Shown one piece after another: positions 1-6,799 of a DNA stretch of 10,418 bases. The position numbers and the translations under genes were made by a program. The stretch's first letter is position 1. Each line of letters opens with the position of its first letter. The DNA is from CAZRZN01 sp964604565. Lineage in GTDB: Bacteria; Pseudomonadota; Alphaproteobacteria; Rhodobacterales; Rhodobacteraceae. The DNA lies in NCBI GenBank assembly GCA_964604565.1, contig CAZRZN010000143.1, positions 1-10,418 on the forward strand, given 5' to 3'. Under the pieces are notes generated by a model that made no database searches, was not told the DNA's origin, and worked only from the letters and a program-made list of their open reading frames with translations.

Positions 1-50
1 ACCGACACGAGGATTTTCAATCCACTGCTCTACCCCTGAGCTACCCGGGC
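1..50 (-). tRNA. tRNA-Phe (anticodon GAA), 5' part, cut by the window edge
   Basis: Read on the minus strand from 50 down, the sequence gives a 7-nt acceptor 5' strand (GCCCGGG), a D arm (GCTC/GAGC around an AGGGGTA loop), an anticodon arm GTGGA-TTGAAAA-TCCTC with GAA at positions 34-36, and the variable loop GTGTC. The T arm, the 3' acceptor strand and any CCA lie beyond position 1. The anticodon assigns phenylalanine, and the layout matches bacterial tRNA-Phe. One oddity is that the second anticodon-stem pair (28-42) is U-U, whereas E. coli has G-C there. The gene is divergent from mnmH. Confidence 0.93.
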
Positions 51-186
51 ACGGATGAAGGAACACCTTCGGGGTGTGCGCGGTTTAGCCGAGGTCCGCC
101 CCCGTGTCCAGCCGCTTTTGCACCTGAATTTTCCCGCCATCAATGTGCCGCTTTCAAACTGCGATACCCTCAGGTAAATCCACGAA
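51..186. promoter_or_regulatory. Divergent intergenic region between tRNA-Phe and mnmH
   Basis: This 136-nt stretch must carry the promoters of both the leftward tRNA and rightward mnmH. For the tRNA, the minus strand shows TGGACA (105-110, five of six to TTGACA). A 16-bp spacer follows, then a poor -10 around 83-88 (CTAAAC) and a GC-rich discriminator. For mnmH I see no convincing hexamer pair; TTGCAC near 117-122 is the best -35-like string but lacks a good -10. A small stem ACACC/GGTGT around a TTCGG loop (about 64-78) lies in the presumed tRNA leader. The promoter assignments are weak inference. Confidence 0.35.
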
Positions 187-1245
187 ATGACCTTGATCGC
201 AGACCGTCTCGACAGCTTCTACACGCATGGATTTGACACAGTCATCGATGTGCGCAGCCCGGCGGAATTCGCCGAGGACCGCGTTCCCGGAGCCATCAAT
301 CTGCCTGTGCTCGATAACACGGAGCGCGCGCGCGTCGGGACGATTTACAAGAAAGAAAGCCCCTTCAAAGCGCGAAAAATCGGTGCTGCCCTGGTCTTCA
401 GGAATGCAGCGGCGCATGTGGACTCGGCTCTGGCGCATCATGACGGAGGATGGCGGCCGCTGATCTATTGCTGGCGTGGCGGCCAGAGATCGGGGGCCTT
501 CACCTGGATGCTGCGCGAGATCGGATGGCGCGCGGAAGTTGTGGAGGGCGGCTATCGCAGCTACAGACGCCTCGTTGCAAAATATCTTTACGAAACTCCA
601 CTGCCGCATCGCATTGTCCAGTTGGGCGGCTTCACCGGCACCGCCAAGACAGCCCTCTTGCCCCTGCTTTCGGCGCGGGGCGTGCAGACGCTGGATCTGG
701 AGGGCCTGGCGAGCCACAGAGGGTCCCTTCTGGGCGATATGCCCGGCGGGCAGCCTGCACAGAAAGGTTTCGAATCCGATCTGGCGCAGGCGCTCCATGC
801 GCTTGATCCCGCCCGACCGGTGCTGGTCGAAGCGGAAAGCAGCAGGATCGGCCAGATCACCCTGCCCCCGATGCTTTGGGAGGCCATGAAAACCGCGCCC
901 TGGATCGAGATCGACGCCCCGATAGAGGCCAGAGCACGCTACCTTGCAGAAGCCTATGAGGACGTGTTGGCGGATCAATCCAAACTGCGGGAAAAGCTTG
1001 ATCCGCTGCGCTATCACCGCGGTCATGCTCTGGTCGACTCGTGGGAAGGGCTGATCGCAGCGGGCGACCGGATCGCGCTTTGCCGGTCGCTTGCCGAAGA
1101 TCACTACGACCCGGCCTACCGCAAATCCATGTTGGCTCAGGCGCCTCGCGTGCTGCATCGCGAAAAGACAGAGACGCTTGATCGGCTTGCTCTGGAGACA
1201 GTGGCAGATCGCCTTGCGGAGCGTTTTCACAAGATCCGTATCTGA
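187..1245 (+). CDS. mnmH: tRNA 2-selenouridine synthase MnmH (SelU)
   Basis: MnmH replaces sulfur with selenium at the wobble 2-thiouridine of tRNAs such as Lys, Glu and Gln, using selenophosphate and, in E. coli, a geranylated intermediate. The 352-aa product has an N-terminal rhodanese domain (about 4-130) with the active-site Cys95 in YCWRGGQRSG, then a P-loop domain. The P-loop at 147-155 (GGFTGTAKT) keeps the Lys and Thr but has Ala where Walker A usually has Gly. Further family motifs are DLEGLASHRGS (170-180), VEAESSRIG (214-222) and a late DPAYRKS (308-314). The ATG at 187 is preceded by an AGGTAA-like ribosome site about 8 nt upstream, and the length fits the family. Its 3' end overlaps convergent selD by 19 bp, and SelD supplies its selenium donor, which supports the call. 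Confidence 0.95.
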   Translation: MTLIADRLDSFYTHGFDTVIDVRSPAEFAEDRVPGAINLPVLDNTERARVGTIYKKESPFKARKIGAALVFRNAAAHVDSALAHHDGGWRPLIYCWRGGQRSGAFTWMLREIGWRAEVVEGGYRSYRRLVAKYLYETPLPHRIVQLGGFTGTAKTALLPLLSARGVQTLDLEGLASHRGSLLGDMPGGQPAQKGFESDLAQALHALDPARPVLVEAESSRIGQITLPPMLWEAMKTAPWIEIDAPIEARARYLAEAYEDVLADQSKLREKLDPLRYHRGHALVDSWEGLIAAGDRIALCRSLAEDHYDPAYRKSMLAQAPRVLHREKTETLDRLALETVADRLAERFHKIRI

Positions 1246-3356
1246 TCCGTATCGCTTGTGATTCGGCCTATCGCCGCAGAATCATAGCCAGCCATCCGTA
1301 GCGCGGAAAGCATGTCATCCGGAGATCCGGAAATCGCGGCAAGAAGACCGCCGGACGTCTGCGGATCAATCAGCAGGTCATGACGGGGCGAGCTGTCGAG
1401 GTCCACAAATCCGGCACGGTTGTCAGAATACAGGCTTGACCTGAGTCCAGAGGCGGCAAGACGCAGCGCACCGGGCAAAAACGGAATCTCATCCAGCCAA
1501 AGGTCAGCGCCGGTGCCGGACGCCTGACACATGTTGCGCAGATGTCCCAGCAAGCCGAAGCCGGTGACATCCGTCATGGCATGCGCTTGGCCACGCAGAA
1601 TACCTGCGGCATCTGCTTGCGATTGCGTCATTGCGCGAAGCGCGGCCTGCACGTCTGCGCCACGGGCCCTACCGGCCATCTCTGCCGCCATAAGGACACC
1701 CGAACCGATCGGTTTGGTCAGGATCAGTGTATCCCCGGCGCGCGCGCCCGAGAGCAGGATTGGCGCCTTCGTGCATCGTCCCGTGATCGTGAATCCAATG
1801 GTCAATTCAGCGCCTTGCGAACTGTGACCACCGACAATTTCAGCCCCGGCTTCGCGCATCACATCCTTTGCCGTCGCCATGATTTCGGTCAGCGTCCGCG
1901 CGGAAAGGGTCCGCGCCATTCGAGGAAGGATGACGTTGGCCACCACGTACTGCGGCTTGGCCCCCATGGCCCAGATGTCCCCAAGCGCGTGATGCGCGGT
2001 GATCCGCGTCATGGTGACGGGATCGGCGACCATCTCGCGCAGATGGTCGGTGCTGATTACCATGTCATCGCCGCCCATGGGAATCACGGCGGCATCATCG
2101 CCGGGAAGCAGACCCGTTCCAAGCGCATCGTTGAGCGCGCCCTGCCCCAGCTTGGCTCCGCAGCCACCGCAAAGCACCTTCGCGCCAAGCTCATTCGCAC
2201 CGGCCGCGCGCGGGAATGGCAAAGCTGCGGTCGCCTCCCTGGGAAGTTGTTTGAACCCATTCATGAAACGCCTGTCGATCCGGTCTTTCCAACGCCAGAC
2301 CCAAGGCCCTGAGAACGTGAGACCGAACCGTTCTCCCATCGCGGATTTGTCGCCCAGAGAGATCAGCTTGAGGTAATCCCGCTGCGGTCGAAAGCACCTG
2401 TTCGGACCTGTTTCGCGCAGGGCTGCACGCAGGTTGTGCAACAAGGCAGGCGCCTGACGCACCGCAAAGACCCCGGCCTTCGGTCTTGGTGCAAATGCCA
2501 TATCCGCGCAATCTCCGACGGCAAATACCTTTGGATGAGAGGTTCTGAGCCAGGAGTCGACAGTGAGAAACCCCTCTCGATGCGCGAGGCCGGTCCGGGC
2601 CAGCCATGGATGCGGGCGGGCCCCGGCCGCGCCGCACACAAACCGCGCGGGCACCTCTCCACTTGCAAGCGTCACACCCCTTTGCGTCACTTCCAGCACC
2701 TCTTCATCTTCATGCAGCTGGATTTCCGCCCTGCGCAGAGACGTACGGAGACGCTGTGCCGGGCCCGGCCGCATCGCGGAAAGAACACGATCACGATCGA
2801 TCAGATGCACCCGGTTTGGACGTCCTTTCCGGCCCAGCGCGTATGACATCGCCAGCGCAAGCTCGACTCCGGCGACCCCGCCACCGATCACCGCAACTTC
2901 GGCAGGGCCTGAACCATCCAGATAGCGGTGCCAACGGTCAGCAAAGGCATCGAGCGGCTTGGCCGGGACAGCATGCTCAACAAACCCCGGAATTTGCGGC
3001 ATCTTTGTGGTAATTCCGATGTCGATACTTGCCACGTCGAAACCGATCGGCGGCCGATCGTCCATAAGGATTTGACCAGCTTGCAGATCCAGCCCTCTCG
3101 CCGCGCCGACCACGAGGCGGGCCTGCGCGAAGCGGGTCAGGCGCACAAGGTCGATCTCCAGGGCGTCCTTATCATAATGGCCAGCGACATGACCCGGCAA
3201 CATGCCGGAGTATGGCGCGCCCGGATTGGGATTGATGACGGTCACGCGAGTGCCCGGCAACGGGTCCATCGCCCAGGCACGCAAGACAAGCGCATGCGTA
3301 TGCCCGCCCCCCACCAGCACAAGATCCCGGGTTGGGGGAAGGTCTGGCTTTTGCAT
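1227..3356 (-). CDS. selD: Selenophosphate synthase SelD fused to an N-terminal NDH-2-like FAD oxidoreductase
   Basis: The 709-aa protein is about twice the usual SelD length of about 350. Residues 10-375 are a pyridine nucleotide-disulfide/NDH-2-like flavoprotein: a first dinucleotide-binding GGGHTH (16-21), a second Rossmann motif VAVIGGGVAGVELA (154-167) and the FAD-contacting VFAVGDCADM (278-287). Residues 392-709 are SelD (ATP + selenide + water to selenophosphate). They carry catalytic Cys399 and Lys402 in LCGGCGAK, the conserved ALGDIWAMGAKP (457-468) and GGHSSQGAE (509-517). The catalytic residue is Cys (TGC codon), not selenocysteine. The start at 3356 has a strong AAGGAGG five nt upstream. 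Such fusions are known in several bacterial groups; the role of the oxidoreductase half is unproven, though delivering or reducing selenium for the synthase is a natural guess. The gene lies 99 nt downstream of cheD on the same strand, with no clear terminator or promoter between them. Confidence 0.95.
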   Translation of the reverse strand: MQKPDLPPTRDLVLVGGGHTHALVLRAWAMDPLPGTRVTVINPNPGAPYSGMLPGHVAGHYDKDALEIDLVRLTRFAQARLVVGAARGLDLQAGQILMDDRPPIGFDVASIDIGITTKMPQIPGFVEHAVPAKPLDAFADRWHRYLDGSGPAEVAVIGGGVAGVELALAMSYALGRKGRPNRVHLIDRDRVLSAMRPGPAQRLRTSLRRAEIQLHEDEEVLEVTQRGVTLASGEVPARFVCGAAGARPHPWLARTGLAHREGFLTVDSWLRTSHPKVFAVGDCADMAFAPRPKAGVFAVRQAPALLHNLRAALRETGPNRCFRPQRDYLKLISLGDKSAMGERFGLTFSGPWVWRWKDRIDRRFMNGFKQLPREATAALPFPRAAGANELGAKVLCGGCGAKLGQGALNDALGTGLLPGDDAAVIPMGGDDMVISTDHLREMVADPVTMTRITAHHALGDIWAMGAKPQYVVANVILPRMARTLSARTLTEIMATAKDVMREAGAEIVGGHSSQGAELTIGFTITGRCTKAPILLSGARAGDTLILTKPIGSGVLMAAEMAGRARGADVQAALRAMTQSQADAAGILRGQAHAMTDVTGFGLLGHLRNMCQASGTGADLWLDEIPFLPGALRLAASGLRSSLYSDNRAGFVDLDSSPRHDLLIDPQTSGGLLAAISGSPDDMLSALRMAGYDSAAIGRITSDTDQIRIL
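1233..1253. repeat. Tandem 10-bp repeat at the mnmH/selD 3' junction
   Basis: GATCCGTATC occurs at 1233-1242 and again at 1244-1253, a period of 11 bp. The repeat covers the mnmH stop codon (1243-1245) and the last codons of selD. It encodes the C-terminal KIRI of MnmH and, on the other strand, DTDQIRI of SelD. It looks like a small tandem duplication that set the ends of both proteins. Confidence 0.8.
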
Positions 3357-3455
3357 TTCGGCCTCCTTTTGGGTTGCGCGCGGCGTGATCTGCCACGGCG
3401 CAAGGTCCGGTTCACCCTAAAGTGTTTCGGAGTCCGGATAGCCATGAAATGCTCG
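3357..3455 (-). other. Spacer between cheD and selD
   Basis: This 99-nt gap separates the last che gene from selD on the same strand. It holds the strong selD ribosome site (AAGGAGG, 3362-3368). I find no stem followed by a T-run that would end the che transcript, and no convincing -35/-10 pair for selD. Read-through from the che operon into selD is therefore possible but unproven. Confidence 0.5.
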
Positions 3456-3980
3456 TCAGAAAAGCGTGATTTCCTGAGATTTGGGCCGGGGGATGGGGAT
3501 CGGCTTTTCCACGGGAAGCGCCTCCGCCTCAGCCGAGACCATCAATTGCCGCACGCGCCCCGTTGTGGCCCAGAAACGGATCCGACGCGCCGACGTTCCG
3601 CCAACGCTTTCGGCGAGACATGGGATGCCTTCGTCATTCAGGAATTTCCGAGCGAATGCCGCGTTCGAGGCCCCGATGTCGCGCAGGTTGCCCATCATGC
3701 TCGCGCCGCCGAACATCTTGGCCTGAAGCCGGTGGCGGTCTGCGCCCTGCTTCAAAAGTCCGTTTATCAACAATTCCATCGCATAGGCACCGTAACGCAC
3801 ATTGGCGCCATGTGCGCCTTCGCGACTGGGGAGAAGAAAATGGTTCATACCCCCGATCCCGCGCTGCGAGTCGCTCATGCAGACCGCGATACAGCTTCCC
3901 AGAACCGTGGTCAGTATCGCGTCTGGATCCTCGGAAATCGCAAAATCGCCTTGGATGACATTGATCATTTTTTCTGTCAT
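3456..3980 (-). CDS. cheD: Chemoreceptor glutamine deamidase CheD
   Basis: CheD deamidates specific glutamines in methyl-accepting chemotaxis proteins, creating methylatable glutamates, and in some species interacts with CheC or other partners. The 174-aa product shows the family core: Thr24 and catalytic Cys30 in TTVLGSC, catalytic His47 in GGMNHFLLP (43-51), and the downstream AKMFGGASMM (87-96). Length is typical. The ATG at 3978-3980 overlaps the cheB stop as ATGA, with GGAGGAG upstream inside cheB, so the two are translationally coupled. A second Met at residue 5 is a possible but less favoured start. The C-terminal tail after about residue 150 is proline-rich and ends in EITLF. It is the last gene of the che operon. 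Confidence 0.95.
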   Translation of the reverse strand: MTEKMINVIQGDFAISEDPDAILTTVLGSCIAVCMSDSQRGIGGMNHFLLPSREGAHGANVRYGAYAMELLINGLLKQGADRHRLQAKMFGGASMMGNLRDIGASNAAFARKFLNDEGIPCLAESVGGTSARRIRFWATTGRVRQLMVSAEAEALPVEKPIPIPRPKSQEITLF

Positions 3981-5095
3981 TGCCGCACTCCTCCGCCCAT
4001 CGCCCTGTCTGCCCGCTGCGTTGCAAGAAGTGCGTCGCCAATAAGATCAAGCGGAAGAACCTTGCAGACGGCACCATCTTGAACCGCAGCACGCGGCATC
4101 CCGTAAACGACGCAGGACGCTTCGTCCTGCGCGATAGTGTAAGCACCGGCATCACGCAGAGCCTTCATACCACTGGCCCCGTCGCGCCCCATCCCCGTCA
4201 GAATTGCCGCGTTGACGCGTGGCGCAAGATGGACGGCCGACTTGAACAGCACGTCGACCGAGGGAACATGCCCCTCCACAGGGGCATCCTGCCGCATTTC
4301 AGCGTGCAGAACTGTCCCTCCCTTCAAAACAAGATGCGCCTGTGTTCCTGCCCCAAGTATGATCTGGCCCTGACGGAGGGGGACACAGCCATCAAGCAAG
4401 CTTACTTGTGCCAAGCTTTGGCGATCAAGAAGCCCCGCGAGGCTTTGGCCGAACCCCGTCCCGGTGTGTTGGACAACCAGTGTGGGCGGGCAATCCTCCG
4501 GAAAGCGGGACAGAACTGTCAGTAATGCGTCCACTCCCCCCGTGCTTGCCCCGATCAGGATGAGCCGGTCCACATGCGCGTTGGTTCGGCCCCTTACCCC
4601 GGACATAATCGCCCGCACGGGGCGCGACCGTTGCTTGGGGCTGCCCTCTGAATGGTTCCAAGATTTTTTCAGCGACATATCCTGTGCTTTGGCCACCGGC
4701 TGCCGCTGTCGGGCAATGCGGGTCAATGCACCAAGTTGCTGGGCAAATATTCCTTCCGGGGCCTCGCTGGAAATCGAGAAGAGATCCGACCCCAATTCAT
4801 GCGTACTGAACGGGGCTGCCCCGTTGCTTTGGCGGCGGTTGGGCGGCGTAACAACAAGCCATCGAATATCCAAAGTGGAAAAAAGCGCGCGCATTACCTC
4901 GAATTCCGGCGGTCTTGCAAGCACATCAGCGATCAAGACCGCCTTTGGCGAACGTTCTTCGACAATGGTATAGGTATTCATCAGATCAGATGTCATCGCG
5001 ATCACCTTGAACTCCGGCAATCGGTTAACCAATTCTACCAGTCTGTTTCTTTGAAATCTGTCCGGTGTGGCGATAACAACGCTTTTTTTCAACAT
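3977..5095 (-). CDS. cheB: Chemotaxis protein-glutamate methylesterase CheB with a degenerate receiver domain
   Basis: CheB removes methyl groups from (and often deamidates) chemoreceptors, the negative arm of adaptation. Residues about 175-355 form the methylesterase domain with a complete triad: Ser184 in GASTGG, His210 in VVQHTGTGF, Asp305 in LTGMGRDGA. The N-terminal about 125 residues occupy the place of the receiver domain and have its rough strand pattern. The usual acidic pair is replaced by Thr10-Pro11-Asp12, and the conserved Lys region reads FSISS. Asp57 in LIADVLARP could align with the phospho-acceptor. A polar linker (about 130-172) joins the domains. The start at 5095 is the first ATG after an in-frame stop, with a weak ribosome site (GGATA) and a 70-nt gap upstream, the loosest junction in the operon. 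Total length of 372 is normal for CheB. Confidence 0.93.
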   Translation of the reverse strand: MLKKSVVIATPDRFQRNRLVELVNRLPEFKVIAMTSDLMNTYTIVEERSPKAVLIADVLARPPEFEVMRALFSTLDIRWLVVTPPNRRQSNGAAPFSTHELGSDLFSISSEAPEGIFAQQLGALTRIARQRQPVAKAQDMSLKKSWNHSEGSPKQRSRPVRAIMSGVRGRTNAHVDRLILIGASTGGVDALLTVLSRFPEDCPPTLVVQHTGTGFGQSLAGLLDRQSLAQVSLLDGCVPLRQGQIILGAGTQAHLVLKGGTVLHAEMRQDAPVEGHVPSVDVLFKSAVHLAPRVNAAILTGMGRDGASGMKALRDAGAYTIAQDEASCVVYGMPRAAVQDGAVCKVLPLDLIGDALLATQRADRAMGGGVRQ

Positions 5096-5165
5096 GGATC
5101 ATGTATCCGAATGTCGGGCCGCAGAGTGGTCTGGAGTTCGAGCGAGCGACCCAAAGCTGCCCAGG
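5096..5165 (-). other. 70-nt gap before cheB
   Basis: This is the only sizeable gap inside the che operon. I see no good promoter in it and no terminator. A short interrupted palindrome, GGAT-CATGT-ATCC (5096-5108), lies directly before the cheB start codon and could slow translation initiation or be chance. Confidence 0.4.
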
Positions 5166-5525
5166 CTAGAACAATTCGGCATGCCCTGCGCCGGTGGTTG
5201 ACTTATTTTCCCCGCCAAGACGCATGGCCATATCCCTCAGAGGGACCGCATGCAGGGCATGCGCCACGTCGACCATGCCATCTTCTTCAGGCAGAGCGGT
5301 GATCTGTCCAAGGTAGTGCGCCAGCGCTCCTACGGATTGGCGGAGCATGTCCAATTCCTGCAACATCGCGATGGAATGCGTGTCGAGGGCGGTCGCCGAA
5401 TGAGCAAATACAGTGTCGAGGCCATGTTCCAACCGCTCCAACCGCATGTGCAGGCCTTCCAGCTCCTTGGAGGCGCGTTGCGTCGCGATTTTCAGGGGCA
5501 ACATGATCTCCGGCTGCCGGGTCAT
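5166..5525 (-). CDS. Small coiled-coil chemotaxis protein with a DxxxQ motif, possible CheT/CheZ-like phosphatase
   Basis: The protein is 119 aa from the ATG at 5523-5525, which overlaps the stop of the upstream cheY as ATGA. An ATG nine codons further up would make 128 aa but needs a 31-bp overlap, so I prefer the coupled start. There is no signal peptide or membrane segment. Residues about 12-77 are helical and heptad-like (ELEGLHMRLERLEHGLDTVF, then SIAMLQELDMLRQSVGALAHYL). The second helix contains Asp59-x-x-x-Gln63 (DMLRQ), the spacing of the catalytic pair of CheZ (DxxxQ), and the tail ends in AELF. CheZ is a CheY-P phosphatase of about 200 aa or more, so this would be a much smaller relative. 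I recall Sinorhizobium CheT as a small che-operon protein with such a motif. That this ORF is a real gene is near certain from context; its function is inference. Confidence 0.85.
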   Translation of the reverse strand: MTRQPEIMLPLKIATQRASKELEGLHMRLERLEHGLDTVFAHSATALDTHSIAMLQELDMLRQSVGALAHYLGQITALPEEDGMVDVAHALHAVPLRDMAMRLGGENKSTTGAGHAELF

Positions 5526-5908
5526 AGGCGTCCAACCACACTTTCGATGCATTGTTTCATCGACGCCGATGTAAAGGGCTTTTTGATCATGTTGTTCAAC
5601 CCAAGTTTCTTCGCTTCACTCACGATTTCCGGTGTTGGGCGCCCGGTCACCAGAATAAAGCCGACTTTCTGTGTCGCCTGGTTGCTGCGGACTGCCTTCA
5701 GCAAACCAAGCCCGTCCAGCCCAGGCATGTTGTAATCGGACAGAACCAGATGCACCGGGTTAGAACCCATACGGCCCAAAGCTGATTTCCCGTCGTTTTC
5801 AGTCACATAATTCTTGATCCCAATGTCATCGAGGGCTTGGGTTATCAGGCCTCGGCTTGTTGCCATATCATCGACGACCATGATCCTGAGGGAGTCTTTC
5901 ATTCCCAT
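5522..5908 (-). CDS. cheY: CheY-type single-domain response regulator (second CheY of the operon)
   Basis: The 128-aa product is a complete stand-alone receiver domain with no output domain. It has the acidic pair Asp13-Asp14 (VVDD), phospho-acceptor Asp58 (LVLSDYNMPGLDG), Thr88 and Lys110 (KKPF). Phosphorylated by CheA, such proteins either bind the flagellar switch or act as a phosphate sink. The residue matching E. coli Tyr106 is Met107, and Thr88 is followed by Gly-Arg rather than the Ala-Glu of E. coli. The start at 5908 has AGGAGA six nt upstream. It lies 9 nt after cheR and overlaps the small DxxxQ gene by ATGA, so the two may work together. By position it resembles motor-binding CheY2 of Sinorhizobium, but sequence alone does not settle that. 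Confidence 0.93.
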   Translation of the reverse strand: MGMKDSLRIMVVDDMATSRGLITQALDDIGIKNYVTENDGKSALGRMGSNPVHLVLSDYNMPGLDGLGLLKAVRSNQATQKVGFILVTGRPTPEIVSEAKKLGLNNMIKKPFTSASMKQCIESVVGRL

Positions 5909-5917
5909 CTTGCTCTC

Positions 5918-6799
5918 CTATTGCAAAGGGGGATGCGCCGGCGTGCGCGATTTGCGATAACTCGTGATACCAATGCCTTCGAGATGCTGAAGGGCTGGAC
6001 CTGTCACTCGTTCCGAGTGCCCGATGAACAACAGGCCCCCCGGGTTCAGCATGGCGTAAAACCGCTGCCATAGCCTTTGTTGTGTTTCCTGATTGAAATA
6101 GATCGCAACATTCCGGCAAAAAATCGCATCGAACGGGCCATGGAACGGCCAATCACTCATGAGGTTCAGTTCATTGAATGTAATCAGCGATTTCAAGGTA
6201 TCAGAGACCACAGCGCGTTTGGGATCATCCGTGCAAGCTCTTGTCCATCTTGACCGCATAGCTGCCTGAAGGCCACTGATCTCCTCGTTTGGGTAGACGC
6301 CTTCCCTTGCCTTCTGGACAATTTTGGGGTCGATGTCCGTCGCGAGAATGCGCAGGTCCTTGCCCGCAGCGTCTGGCAGCGCGTCCAAAACTGTCATCGC
6401 GATGGAATAGGGTTCCTGGCCCGATGAGCATCCCGCCGACCAGATCCTGACGCGCTGACCCATCATGGCTTTCGCGTTCAGTTCAGTCACCAACGCGTCG
6501 CGCAGCGTGTCGAAATGATGCTGTTCGCGGAAGAAACTGGTGACGTTTGTGGTCAGCGCGGAAATGAGTTCCAAACGTTCACCTTCCTCGTCTTTCCTGT
6601 TCAGCAAGACAAGGTATTCCGAGAAACTACCGACCTTTCGAGACTTGAGGCGCCGCGACAACCTGGAATAGACAAGAGGCTTCTTGCTTTCCGCCAGATT
6701 GAGCCCAAAGCGTTCCTGCGCCAGGTCCGCTATGGCCCGAAAGTCAGCATCGCTAAAGGGTAAGTCACGCGAGAACGCGTCTGGCGCAGCATTGTTCAT
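5918..6799 (-). CDS. cheR: Chemoreceptor methyltransferase CheR
   Basis: CheR transfers methyl groups from S-adenosylmethionine to glutamates of chemoreceptors, opposing CheB. The 293-aa protein has the all-helical N-terminal domain (about 14-85) ending in TTNVTSFFRE (83-92). The SAM-binding fold follows: SAGCSSGQEPYSIAM (121-135), Asp155 in ATDIDP, FDAIFCRNVAIYF (223-235) and LFIGHSE (257-263). Length is typical and there is no TPR extension. The start forms an ATGA overlap with cheW, with AAAGGA about 8 nt upstream. The short basic, proline-containing tail after residue 283 looks unstructured. Confidence 0.96.
   Translation of the reverse strand: MNNAAPDAFSRDLPFSDADFRAIADLAQERFGLNLAESKKPLVYSRLSRRLKSRKVGSFSEYLVLLNRKDEEGERLELISALTTNVTSFFREQHHFDTLRDALVTELNAKAMMGQRVRIWSAGCSSGQEPYSIAMTVLDALPDAAGKDLRILATDIDPKIVQKAREGVYPNEEISGLQAAMRSRWTRACTDDPKRAVVSDTLKSLITFNELNLMSDWPFHGPFDAIFCRNVAIYFNQETQQRLWQRFYAMLNPGGLLFIGHSERVTGPALQHLEGIGITSYRKSRTPAHPPLQ

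Noticed and set aside
154..1230. Open frame of 358 codons antisense to mnmH
   Set aside because: The plus-strand product is a clear MnmH with rhodanese and P-loop motifs; the antisense frame shows no domain.
3375..3400. TGGCA...GC string before selD as a sigma54 promoter
   Set aside because: The GG to GC spacing is wrong by one base and the TTGC half is missing.
2928..4082. Open frame of 384 codons on the plus strand across selD, the spacer and cheD
   Set aside because: It crosses two well-supported minus-strand genes and gives a Cys/His/Arg-rich product without recognisable motifs.
5030..5042. GGTTAACC inside cheB as a CtrA half-site
   Set aside because: It is a lone half-site inside coding sequence with no partner at the right spacing.
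5526..5552. Longer start for the small DxxxQ protein at 5552
   Set aside because: It needs a 31-bp overlap with cheY; the ATGA at 5522-5525 matches the coupling pattern of the rest of the operon.
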